A stretch of 6,871 bases of DNA from Geodermatophilaceae bacterium (GCA_013814015.1 JACCQS010000004.1:1-6871), one strand, 5' to 3'. Positions 1 through 5,541 are shown, numbered from the stretch's first letter. Numbers and translations: made by a program. Notes: generated from the letters alone by a model not told the origin.

Positions 1-407
1 ACGACGCCATAGGGGCGGTAACCCACCGACGGCTTCTGGTTCGGGAACAGCCAAGAACGACCGACCGTACGCCGACCCAGGACGCCGCGTGCGTGCGTCG
101 CCGCCCAGTGCAGGTGCTCGACGACCCCGACCACCTCCAGCCGGGCGTCGACCAGCGGCTTGCCGTTCTCCCGATGGATGAGGCAGGCCAGCTCGTCCAT
201 CCGTCGGGTCAGGATCCGGGCCCAGTCCCGGAGTCGGGTCTCGCGACCGTCGAAGCCCAGGTCGTCCCACCACAACGCCGCGGGCCGGGCCGCCGCGACG
301 ACGGCCCGCACCTCGGCCTCGGTATGGATCGCGAAGGAGTCGACGACCTCGCCGGTGGCCGGGTCCACGGAGTCGAACCTCGCTTGATCGGTCGGGACGG
401 CCCTCAT
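1..407 (-). CDS. Aldehyde dehydrogenase family protein, N-terminal part (cut by window edge)
   Basis: NAD(P)-dependent aldehyde dehydrogenase, expected to oxidise an aldehyde to the carboxylic acid in the cytoplasm. Only the first 135 residues are present, because the gene runs off the left edge. Visible family features are the N-terminal S-V-D-P-A-T-G-E segment (residues 13-20), the helix with E-N-G-K-P (80-84), which matches the usual E-x-G-K-P region, and Y-R-P-Y-G-V (130-135), the strand that leads into the G-x-x-x-P-W-N-x-P segment, which lies outside the window. The catalytic Cys and Glu are also outside, so the substrate cannot be judged. ATG at 407 is chosen because the N-terminus then has the family's normal length and a TANNNT box lies 7 bases upstream. 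No Shine-Dalgarno is visible. It lies downstream of nucS on the same strand with a 76-base gap, and probably has its own promoter. Confidence 0.85.
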   Translation of the reverse strand, partial: MRAVPTDQARFDSVDPATGEVVDSFAIHTEAEVRAVVAAARPAALWWDDLGFDGRETRLRDWARILTRRMDELACLIHRENGKPLVDARLEVVGVVEHLHWAATHARGVLGRRTVGRSWLFPNQKPSVGYRPYGV

Positions 408-414
408 CGACCAG

Positions 415-420
415 ATGCTA
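415..420 (-). promoter_or_regulatory. Candidate -10 box of a leaderless promoter for the aldehyde dehydrogenase gene
   Basis: On the minus strand TAGCAT (TANNNT) ends 7 bases before the ATG at 407, the spacing at which transcription would start at or next to the start codon. No convincing -35 hexamer is seen 17-19 bases upstream. There is no Shine-Dalgarno before this ATG, which fits a leaderless mRNA. Confidence 0.4.
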
Positions 421-449
421 CCGGCGGGTAACTGGTCCCTAGCGCGCCG

Positions 450-461
450 TTATCGCGATAA
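450..461. promoter_or_regulatory. Perfect 12-base palindrome TTATCGCGATAA, possible operator
   Basis: A perfect inverted repeat centred between positions 455 and 456, in the short gap between the nucS stop and the aldehyde dehydrogenase start. It is AT-rich at its ends in a GC-rich background. Pairing resumes for two more bases on each side after one mismatch. It lies about 30 bases upstream of the candidate -10 box, where a repressor or activator dimer could act. No regulator gene is adjacent, so the binding protein is unknown. Confidence 0.35.
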
Positions 462-483
462 GGGTAGAAACCCGGCAGGCTCG

Positions 484-1155
484 TCAGAACAATCGGAGCG
501 AGGTGTCCTCGGCACCGCGCAACAACTGATAATCGACCACCTGCCAACCGATTCCACGATCGGTAGCCAGCACTCGAGCCTGTGGCGTGACCTCCTGCGC
601 GACCAGTACCCCGCGTACCGGGGCAAGCAGTGGATCCCGATTGAGCAGCGCCAAGTAACGGGTCAACTGCTCCACCCCGTCGATCTCACCACGACGCTTG
701 ACCTCGATCGCCACCGTTGCGCCGGCCGCGTCCCGGCAGAGCAGATCGACCGGCCCGATCGGAGTGGGGTACTCGCGCCGGACCAGCGTCCACCCGACCC
801 CGAAGGTGTGGACGTGTTCGGCCAGCAGCTCCTGCAAGTGCGCCTCGACCCCGTCCTTGACCAGTCCCGGGTCGACCCCCAGCTCGTGGGCGGAGTCGTG
901 CTCGATCGAGTCGATGTGGATCTGCAGTTGCTCGCCCATCTTGTTGGTGACGGTCCACAGGACACCGTTCTCGTCGGTCGACTCGCGCAACGTGCAGGGC
1001 GGGCTCATCCAATTCAACGGCTTGTAGGCCCGGTCATCGGCGTGTATCGACACCGAACCGTCGGCTTTGACCAGCAGCAGGCGCAACGCCGACGGTAGAT
1101 GGGCGGTCAGCCGGCCGACGTAGTCCACCGTGCAGCGAGCAACGACAAGGCGCAC
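484..1155 (-). CDS. nucS: NucS / EndoMS mismatch-specific endonuclease
   Basis: Endonuclease of the non-canonical mismatch repair pathway of Actinobacteria and many Archaea; it cleaves both strands at mismatched bases, working with the replication clamp. The 223-residue product closely resembles mycobacterial NucS as I recall it, in length and throughout. The N-terminal DNA-binding/dimerisation part carries the conserved H-A-D-D-R-A-Y-K-P-L-N-W-M segment (38-50). The C-terminal RecB-like nuclease part carries G-P-V-D-L-L (134-139), the catalytic E-V-K (150-152), R-R-G-E-I-D-G-V-E-Q-L-T-R-Y (154-167) and A-T-D-R-G-I (197-202). The protein ends in S-L-R-L-F, the position of the clamp-binding tail in this family. 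The start is GTG at 1155, which gives the family's M-R-L-V N-terminus. No strong Shine-Dalgarno is present; a TANNNT box 8 bases upstream suggests a leaderless transcript. It is divergent from paralog A. Confidence 0.97.
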   Translation of the reverse strand: MRLVVARCTVDYVGRLTAHLPSALRLLLVKADGSVSIHADDRAYKPLNWMSPPCTLRESTDENGVLWTVTNKMGEQLQIHIDSIEHDSAHELGVDPGLVKDGVEAHLQELLAEHVHTFGVGWTLVRREYPTPIGPVDLLCRDAAGATVAIEVKRRGEIDGVEQLTRYLALLNRDPLLAPVRGVLVAQEVTPQARVLATDRGIGWQVVDYQLLRGAEDTSLRLF

Positions 1156-1163
1156 GAGCGTCG

Positions 1164-1169
1164 AGGCTA
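1164..1169 (-). promoter_or_regulatory. Candidate -10 box of a leaderless promoter for nucS
   Basis: Minus-strand TAGCCT (TANNNT) ends 8 bases before the nucS GTG at 1155. No clear -35 is seen. The position agrees with the boxes before the aldehyde dehydrogenase and aldo/keto reductase starts, which is the main support. Confidence 0.35.
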
Positions 1170-1185
1170 GGCGATGGCGCCTCGG

Positions 1186-1201
1186 AGCAGCGACAGCTGC
1201 T
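1186..1201. repeat. Short inverted repeat in the nucS / paralog A divergent intergenic region
   Basis: AGCAGC (1186-1191) and GCTGCT (1196-1201) form a perfect 6-base inverted repeat around a 4-base centre. It lies in the 89-base region between the two divergent starts, so it could be an operator or merely chance. No other evidence supports a role. Confidence 0.25.
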
Positions 1202-1244
1202 GTTTGCCTTGCGCACCGCAGCGGACTCGCAGAAGTATCATCGG

Positions 1245-2072
1245 GTGGTCCGAGTAGGTGCCGACGACAATGCGGGGTCGGCTGCGGCTGGCTCGGAAGA
1301 CCTGATCAATTCCTCGCCGGACCGGCTCGACACCTTGGTCGAGCTGGTGAACTCGCGTCTTGCGCGGTCGTTCAACCGCGCGGCGATGCTCATCGTGGCA
1401 GCCCTCGCCTCGCTGGTCGGATTTGTGGTGGGGCAGCTGACGGCGGCGCCACCCAGCGTTGGACCGGCCGTGATCGGCACCGGGGAGGCGAGTCCGCAAC
1501 ATCGAGAGCGGATCGAATCGCTCGACAACCAGTTCGGTAGAGGTCTGCTGACCCTCTCCGACCTGGCGACCATCGGTGAGCCCGCCGCGAGGGGGACATA
1601 CACCCTCGGTTCCGCCTCGGTGCTTCCTGATGGGTGCTCGGGTCCAACTCTCGATGACGTGGGGGTCAGGCACCTCCCAGGGCCGGAGGGAGCCACGTCG
1701 GTGTCATTCCAGCTGGCCGGTGGCAGCGTGACCGAACGAGTCACCACGCTGTCCGATGACGGGGCGGCGCGTCAGCGCCTGCAGGTGGTCGTCACCCGCG
1801 CCCGTGACTGCCCGGTCGGCAAGGCCGCCGATGCGGAGGTGGGACTGATCGGTCCGGGCGTCGGTGACGAGTACGTGCACGCCGTCGTCATCCGGAGCTA
1901 CCCATCCGGAGGCTCGAGCACTGTGACGGTGTTCCTGGTCCGAGTCGGTGCGGTGCTGCTGGAGTTCTCACTCGCCGAACCGACCGAACCGACCGAACCG
2001 ACCGAACCGACCGCCGCCGCCGACTCCCGTGCCCGTTGCCTGGCCATCGTGCAGGCCGGCCTGAGGCGATGA
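1245..2072 (+). CDS. Single-pass membrane protein with extracytoplasmic sensor-like domain (paralog A)
   Basis: A 275-residue membrane protein of unknown function. A cytoplasmic N-terminus (1-45) carries A-D-D (6-8) and S-E-D-L-I-N-S (17-23). One membrane helix follows (about 46-66), ending G-F-V-V-G-Q (59-64). The extracytoplasmic domain starts with L-L-T-L-S-D-L-A-T-I-G-E (101-112), has Cys131 and Cys189, S-V-S-F-Q-L-A-G (152-159), G-V-G-D-E-Y (205-210) and V-R-V-G (232-235). Proteins C and D share this plan and B shares the outer domain. The pattern loosely recalls PknH-type extracellular sensor domains, but no search was possible. Odd features are four EPT repeats (245-256) just before the last helix and a third cysteine (265). 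GTG at 1245 is preferred because it aligns the ADD and EDLINS motifs with D; a TTG at 1209 would add 12 unaligned residues. The Shine-Dalgarno is weak. TATCAT at 1236-1241 resembles a -10 but lies too close to this start to fit simply, so the start is uncertain. Confidence 0.8.
   Translation: MVRVGADDNAGSAAAGSEDLINSSPDRLDTLVELVNSRLARSFNRAAMLIVAALASLVGFVVGQLTAAPPSVGPAVIGTGEASPQHRERIESLDNQFGRGLLTLSDLATIGEPAARGTYTLGSASVLPDGCSGPTLDDVGVRHLPGPEGATSVSFQLAGGSVTERVTTLSDDGAARQRLQVVVTRARDCPVGKAADAEVGLIGPGVGDEYVHAVVIRSYPSGGSSTVTVFLVRVGAVLLEFSLAEPTEPTEPTEPTAAADSRARCLAIVQAGLRR
1977..2012 (+). repeat. Four perfect tandem copies of a 9-base unit (GAACCGACC) coding Glu-Pro-Thr
   Basis: Four exact 9-base copies inside paralog A, in frame, coding EPT four times. 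Because the unit is a multiple of three, gain or loss of copies by replication slippage would keep the frame. A related EPT-containing stretch, in variant form, occurs in protein C just after its membrane helix (5769-5783). Confidence 0.95.
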
Positions 2073-2099
2073 CACCGCCCAGCGGTGAATGGATACCGT
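2069..2099 (+). promoter_or_regulatory. Candidate leaderless promoter of the aldo/keto reductase gene
   Basis: ATGACA (2069-2074, five of six matches to TTGACA) and TACCGT (2094-2099, TANNNT) are separated by 19 bases. The -10 ends 7 bases before the ATG at 2107, so transcription would start at or beside the start codon, and there is no Shine-Dalgarno. The -35 overlaps the stop codon of paralog A. The spacer holds a perfect inverted repeat, CACCGC (2073-2078) and GCGGTG (2082-2087). A 19-base spacer containing a palindrome is the layout of MerR-type promoters, but no MerR gene is in the window. Confidence 0.4.
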
Positions 2100-2106
2100 C
2101 GCGGCC

Positions 2107-3126
2107 ATGACCTACTTCGCCGCCGAGGACCGTTACGAGTCGATGACCTACCGACGCACCGGGCGCAGCGGCCTCAAGTTGCCATTGCTCTCGCTCGGCC
2201 TGTGGCACAACTTCGGGGACGAGCAACCGATGGACGTCCAGCGGGCGGTCATCCTACGGGCCTTCGACCTCGGGATCACCTCCTTCGACCTGGCCAACAA
2301 CTACGGCCCGCCGTACGGCAGCGCCGAGCGCAATTTCGGGACGGTCCTCGGCCAGGACCTACGTCCCTACCGCGACGAACTCGTCATATCGACCAAGGCC
2401 GGCTGGGACATGTGGCCCGGCCCGTACGGCGACCTGGGGTCGCGTAAGTACCTCACTGCCAGCCTCGACCAGAGCCTGCACCGGATGGGGCTGGACTACG
2501 TCGACATCTTCTATTCACACCGCTTCGACCCCGAGACACCGCTCGAGGAGACGATGGGTGCCCTGGATGCGGCCGTACGCGCCGGTAAGGCGTTGTACGT
2601 CGGCATCTCGTCGTACTCCGCGGACCGGACGTCGCAGGCCGTGGCGATCCTGCGAGATCTCGGTACGCCGCTGCTGATCCATCAGCCCTCGTACTCGATG
2701 CTCAACCGCTGGATAGAGGACGACCTGCTCGATGTCCTGGCAGCCGAAGGTGTGGGCTGCATCGCGTTCACCACGCTGGCCCAAGGGCTGCTGACCGGAA
2801 AGTACCTGGATGGCTCGAAACCCGTTGGCTCACGGGTCGACTCATTGCTCCCGGAGCACCTCACCGAGGAAAACCTCTCGCGGATCCGGTCTCTGGCCGA
2901 GATCGCCGATCGGCGTGGGCAGAGCCTGGCGCAGATGTCCCTGGCCTGGGCACTGCGCGATGAGCGGGTGACCTCGCTCGTCGTCGGGGCGAGCTCAGCG
3001 CGCCAGATCGAGGACAGCGTCGGAGCGCTGGCGAAGCTGGACTTCACGCCCGATGAACTCGCCCAGATCGACTCCTTTGCCGTGGACGGTGGCGTCGATC
3101 TGTGGCGCGGTCCGGCCAGCGCTTAG
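2107..3126 (+). CDS. yghZ: Aldo/keto reductase, YghZ (L-glyceraldehyde 3-phosphate reductase) type
   Basis: NADPH-dependent cytoplasmic aldo/keto reductase of the AKR14 type; the E. coli relative YghZ reduces L-glyceraldehyde 3-phosphate and other aldehydes such as methylglyoxal. The 339-residue product aligns by eye with YghZ over its whole length, including L-S-L-G-L-W-H-N-F-G (28-37), F-D-L-A-N-N-Y-G-P-P (60-69), M-W-P-G-P-Y-G (102-108), G-S-R-K-Y-L (111-116), I-F-Y-S-H-R (134-139) and L-I-H-Q-P-S-Y. The catalytic tetrad is visible as Asp61, Tyr66, Lys97 and His138. ATG at 2107 is chosen because M-T-Y-F-A-A-E-D-R-Y then matches the YghZ N-terminus; an upstream ATG at 2089 would add six residues. 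It sits 34 bases after paralog A and converges with the crotonase gene, 19 bases between stops. The substrate in this organism is not known, and no link to the sensor genes is evident. Confidence 0.95.
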   Translation: MTYFAAEDRYESMTYRRTGRSGLKLPLLSLGLWHNFGDEQPMDVQRAVILRAFDLGITSFDLANNYGPPYGSAERNFGTVLGQDLRPYRDELVISTKAGWDMWPGPYGDLGSRKYLTASLDQSLHRMGLDYVDIFYSHRFDPETPLEETMGALDAAVRAGKALYVGISSYSADRTSQAVAILRDLGTPLLIHQPSYSMLNRWIEDDLLDVLAAEGVGCIAFTTLAQGLLTGKYLDGSKPVGSRVDSLLPEHLTEENLSRIRSLAEIADRRGQSLAQMSLAWALRDERVTSLVVGASSARQIEDSVGALAKLDFTPDELAQIDSFAVDGGVDLWRGPASA

Positions 3127-3145
3127 CTTCGGCCCCTCGTTCGGC

Positions 3146-3919
3146 TCAGTCGGGCCAGACCGGGTGGCGCTTCTCGAGGAACGAAGCCATGCCCTCCCGC
3201 GCTCCCGGAGTCTGGCTGGCGGCGGCCATGACTTCGACGGCGTAGGTGTAGGCATCGCGCTCCGGTCGATCCAGTTGGGCGTAGAGCGCCTGCTTGCCCA
3301 GTCCTTTGGATGCTCGGCTGCCCCGGGTCGCCCGGTCCAGCAGGTCCTGGGTCGCCTTCTCCAGATCGGACTCCGGTACGGCGGCGTTGAACAGACCCCA
3401 CTGCGCAGCGGTGACCGCGTCGACCACATCGCCGGTCAGTGCTATCTCCATGGCGCGCTTTCGGCCGACGTTGCGGGCGATGGCGACCATCGGGGTGTGG
3501 CAGAACCACCCACCCTTGCCTCCGGGAGCAGCAATTCCGGCGGTGTCGGCGGCGATCGCCAGATCGCAGGAGGCGACCAGCTGAGCCCCGGCGGCCGTGG
3601 CCAGCGCGTGCACTCGAGCGATGACAACCTGAGGGACGGCTTGAATGGCCTGCATCAGCTCGGTGCACAGCAACAGGAGGCTTCGGACCTCGGTGTGCTC
3701 GTGGTCGTACACGTCGGCGAAATCGTGACCGGCGGAGAAGACCGGACCGTTGGCGGCGAGGATGACGCCGGTGGCGTCGCTCGCGCCGATCTCGCGGAAG
3801 GCGGCCAGCAGATCGGCCAGGTGGGCGCGGGAGAGCGCGTTGCGTCGGGCGGGGCGGTTCATCGTCACTGTCACCGTGTCGCCGTCGCGCTCGACCAGAA
3901 TGTTCTCGTACTCAGTCAC
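3146..3919 (-). CDS. Enoyl-CoA hydratase/isomerase family protein (ECHDC3-like), lacking both catalytic glutamates
   Basis: Crotonase-fold protein, 257 residues, the usual size. The start of the fold is visible as M-N-R-P-A-R-R-N-A-L (20-29). The oxyanion-hole segments are S-A-G-H-D-F (62-67) and A-A-G-A-Q-L (109-114), followed by V-A-S-C-D-L-A-I-A. The C-terminal half, with L-G-K-Q-A-L-Y-x-Q-L and the ending F-L-E-K-R-H-P-V-W, resembles human ECHDC3 as I recall it. The two glutamates that hydrate the double bond in classical enoyl-CoA hydratase are replaced: Gln113 sits in the G-C-E-L-A position and Gly133 in the P-E position. It probably binds an acyl-CoA, but a normal hydratase activity is doubtful. 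GTG at 3919 is chosen because V-T-E-Y-E-N begins the first strand as in relatives; the frame stays open to 4117, which would add 66 residues unlike the family and overlap the sigma gene. A weak GAGAGAAG lies upstream as ribosome binding site. Confidence 0.93.
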   Translation of the reverse strand: MTEYENILVERDGDTVTVTMNRPARRNALSRAHLADLLAAFREIGASDATGVILAANGPVFSAGHDFADVYDHEHTEVRSLLLLCTELMQAIQAVPQVVIARVHALATAAGAQLVASCDLAIAADTAGIAAPGGKGGWFCHTPMVAIARNVGRKRAMEIALTGDVVDAVTAAQWGLFNAAVPESDLEKATQDLLDRATRGSRASKGLGKQALYAQLDRPERDAYTYAVEVMAAASQTPGAREGMASFLEKRHPVWPD

Positions 3920-3940
3920 AACATCACTTCTCTCACTCAC

Positions 3941-3965
3941 GGCTGGTAACGATTGGCTGCCAGCC
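3941..3965. repeat. Inverted repeat upstream of the crotonase gene
   Basis: GGCTGG (3941-3946) and CCAGCC (3960-3965) are perfect inverted copies 13 bases apart. The right arm also belongs to a tighter 5-1-5 palindrome (GGCTG-C-CAGCC, 3955-3965). The repeat lies between the crotonase start and its candidate promoter, where it could be an operator or a leader hairpin. Confidence 0.3.
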
Positions 3966-3988
3966 GAGGAAAAATCGACTCCGCGTCC

Positions 3989-4019
3989 AGTATCGCGCCT
4001 TTTGACCAGCATCATGCAA
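3989..4019 (-). promoter_or_regulatory. Candidate promoter of the crotonase gene
   Basis: On the minus strand TTGCAT (4014-4019) and GATACT (3989-3994) are separated by 19 bases, each close to the housekeeping -35 and -10 consensus. The leader to the GTG at 3919 would be about 60 bases. The match is moderate and the spacer is long, so this is tentative. Confidence 0.25.
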
Positions 4020-4060
4020 CCGAGGCGGCCGATCAGACGTAGTACCGCTGTGACCCTGCT

Positions 4061-4068
4061 GGAGGTGA
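4061..4068 (+). promoter_or_regulatory. Strong Shine-Dalgarno GGAGGTGA that decides the sigma factor start
   Basis: The eight bases are fully complementary to the 3' end of 16S rRNA. The GGAGG core ends 5 bases before the TTG at 4071. The in-frame GTG codons at 4050 and 4065 lie upstream of or inside this site and are not served by it, so TTG is the best start. Confidence 0.75.
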
Positions 4069-4070
4069 GC

Positions 4071-4655
4071 TTGGTCGGGGATCCCGTACGCCCCGCGTTC
4101 GACGACCCCGGCGCCACTGGCGCCGGGACGTTGGCTGCCCTTCCTGAGGCAGCCGAGGGTCGTGGTCGGGACTTCGGCGCGTTCTACGCCGAGCACGTGG
4201 GCAGCCTGACCGCCCAGATCTTCGCCCTGACCGGAAGCTGGCCCGAGGCCCAGGACGCGGTCCAGGAAGGTTTTGCCCGGGCGCTGGCTCGCTGGTCGAC
4301 GGTTTCCGGGCACGCGGATCCGGTCGCCTGGGTACGTACGGTCTCGCATCGGGTCGCGATCAGTCGATGGCGCCGGGCTCGCACCGCAATGGCTTTCGGT
4401 CGTACCCAACGGCTGCAGACCACACCGGGGCCGACGGAGGACCACGTCGCTCTGGTCGCTGGACTCAAGCACCTTCCGCACAGCCAGCGTGAGGCATTGG
4501 TGCTGTTCTACCTGGCCGACCTGTCTATCGAGACGATCGCCAGCCAACTCGGGGTCCCGGCTGGAACGGTCAAGGCCCGGCTGTCTCGAGGGCGGACCGC
4601 GCTCGCGGCTCAGCTGAGGATCACCACTGACGAGAAGGGAGGCGACGATGCCTGA
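4071..4655 (+). CDS. ECF (sigma-70 family, group 4) RNA polymerase sigma factor, SigE-family-like
   Basis: Directs RNA polymerase to a stress or envelope regulon. The 194-residue product has only the two ECF domains. Sigma-2 spans about 34-104: F-x-x-F-Y-A-E-H (35-42), E-A-Q-D-A-V-Q-E-G-F (59-68), R-W (74-75), P-V-A-W-V-R-T-V (84-91) and the basic W-R-R-A-R (100-104). Sigma-4 spans about 125-182: L-P-x-x-Q-R-E-A-L-V-L (135-145), Y-L-A-D-L-S-I-E-T-I-A (147-157), and the recognition helix G-V-P-A-G-T-V-K-A-R-L-S-R-G-R (161-175). The roughly 30 residues before sigma-2 are low in complexity. TTG at 4071 is chosen for its strong Shine-Dalgarno; the frame stays open far upstream but there it opposes the crotonase gene. 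The last 8 bases overlap protein B, whose gene is probably co-expressed. No reliable ECF-type autoregulatory promoter (GGAAC with a CGT -10) was found upstream. Confidence 0.93.
   Translation: MVGDPVRPAFDDPGATGAGTLAALPEAAEGRGRDFGAFYAEHVGSLTAQIFALTGSWPEAQDAVQEGFARALARWSTVSGHADPVAWVRTVSHRVAISRWRRARTAMAFGRTQRLQTTPGPTEDHVALVAGLKHLPHSQREALVLFYLADLSIETIASQLGVPAGTVKARLSRGRTALAAQLRITTDEKGGDDA
4637..4642 (+). promoter_or_regulatory. Shine-Dalgarno GGGAGG of protein B inside the sigma gene
   Basis: GGGAGG ends 5 bases before the ATG at 4648, so B has its own good ribosome binding site even though its start overlaps the sigma stop. B may therefore be made at least as efficiently as the sigma factor. 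Confidence 0.65.
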
Positions 4656-5541
4656 TCAGTTGCGCGACCGCTTCGACGCTCTCCGCAGCGCCGTCGAACG
4701 CACCGAGGCCGCCGGCCTGCACGACGTCCGCGTACGGCGTACCCGCAGGGCCCGTACCCGGCTCGTCGCCGGCAGTGCCGCGGCGGTGGCGGCATTCGCT
4801 CTCGCCGGCGTCGTCGTCCTACCCCAACTGCAAGCGGACAACAACACTACGAGCGCGGGAGGCGCTCAGGTTTTGAGTGATGCTGATGAAGCACTGGGAT
4901 CGGGTTCGACGGGGACAGACGACCAAGCCGCCGAGCAAATACCCGATGAGGGGGCAGCAGAGGTGCCTCCGGCGGAGCAGGCGCCTCCTGAGGATGCCGC
5001 TGGAGGGCCGTTCACGGTCACGGTGGAGTCGTTGCTCACGTGGGACGACATCGAGGCAGTCGGTGAGACCGGCTCCGGGGCACTGCCCTACGGCGCGTCC
5101 TTGGTGTTTCCGCCGTTGTGCGGCTCGGGGAACTCCTATCAGCAGTACTCCGTGCCTGTCGCGGTCTACTCCGCCGCATGGGAGCTCTCCGATGCCCGGT
5201 TCGATCAGGCCGCCATCGAATATGAGTCGGACCAGCAGGCAGTCGACGCCATGACCCAGCTGGTCGAGACCAGCCAGTCCTGCCCCTTGGCCAACGAGTT
5301 CGCCTCGATCCAGTTCGTCGGTTCCGATGCCGGCGTCGGGTCCGAGATCGCCTTTTTCGATCTATTACTGGAAAGCGGCCAAGATGGCAGCGTCATGACC
5401 GCTGCGATCTCCGTGACCCGGATCGCGAACGTGCTGGTCGAGGTCGTCCTCACCCCGGACGGACCCCTCGTCGCCGACGCAGACAGCCGCAGCCGGGCAT
5501 TGGCGCAGGCATCAGTCGACCGGATCGTGGCAATCGGATGA
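4648..5541 (+). CDS. Membrane-anchored putative sigma-factor partner / envelope sensor (protein B)
   Basis: A 297-residue single-pass membrane protein encoded directly after the sigma factor. The cytoplasmic N-terminus (1-37) is helical and charged, with Q-L-R-D-R-F-D-A-L (4-12) followed by an arginine-rich stretch (28-38). N-termini of this kind occur in membrane proteins downstream of actinobacterial SigE-family sigma genes. The membrane helix is about 39-60. An acidic linker rich in Ala, Pro and Glu follows (62-120). The outer domain has S-L-L-T-W-D-D-I-E-A-V-G-E (128-140), Cys158, Trp178, a helix ending S-Q-S-C-P (Cys212), G-V-G-S-E (229-233) and a C-terminal helix (about 281-296). Outer-domain order and cysteine spacing (54) match A and C. 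The HxxxCxxC zinc anti-sigma motif is absent. B also lacks the [DE]D[LV]I[EN]S motif of A, C and D. By position it is the likeliest anti-sigma or sigma-modulating protein, which is inference. It contains the rare codon TTA at 5365. Confidence 0.85.
   Translation: MPDQLRDRFDALRSAVERTEAAGLHDVRVRRTRRARTRLVAGSAAAVAAFALAGVVVLPQLQADNNTTSAGGAQVLSDADEALGSGSTGTDDQAAEQIPDEGAAEVPPAEQAPPEDAAGGPFTVTVESLLTWDDIEAVGETGSGALPYGASLVFPPLCGSGNSYQQYSVPVAVYSAAWELSDARFDQAAIEYESDQQAVDAMTQLVETSQSCPLANEFASIQFVGSDAGVGSEIAFFDLLLESGQDGSVMTAAISVTRIANVLVEVVLTPDGPLVADADSRSRALAQASVDRIVAIG

Noticed and set aside
93..431. Plus-strand open frame opposite the aldehyde dehydrogenase
   Set aside because: The minus-strand translation gives a recognisable aldehyde dehydrogenase N-terminus; the plus frame has no family features.
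415..1098. Long plus-strand open frame opposite nucS (227 codons)
   Set aside because: It is antisense to a clearly recognised nucS gene and has arginine, proline and glutamine-rich composition typical of shadow frames in GC-rich DNA.
1209..1244. TTG start at 1209 for paralog A
   Set aside because: It adds 12 residues that do not align with paralog D and has no ribosome binding site; the GTG at 1245 fits the shared N-terminal motif better.
3131..3156. Possible terminator between the convergent reductase and crotonase genes
   Set aside because: Only a 5-base GGCCC/GGGCC stem with a 16-base loop is present and there is no T tract; it also reaches into the crotonase coding end.
3053..3949. Plus-strand open frame of 298 codons opposite the crotonase gene
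   Set aside because: It is antisense to the crotonase-fold gene, rich in Gly and Gln with no domain, and overlaps the end of the reductase gene.
3750..4070. N-terminal extension of the sigma factor up to 107 residues
   Set aside because: The extension overlaps the crotonase gene on the other strand, is basic and without sigma features, and a strong Shine-Dalgarno marks the TTG at 4071.
3920..4117. N-terminal extension of the crotonase protein by 66 residues
   Set aside because: The extra residues do not resemble crotonases and would overlap the sigma gene start; the GTG at 3919 gives the normal family length.
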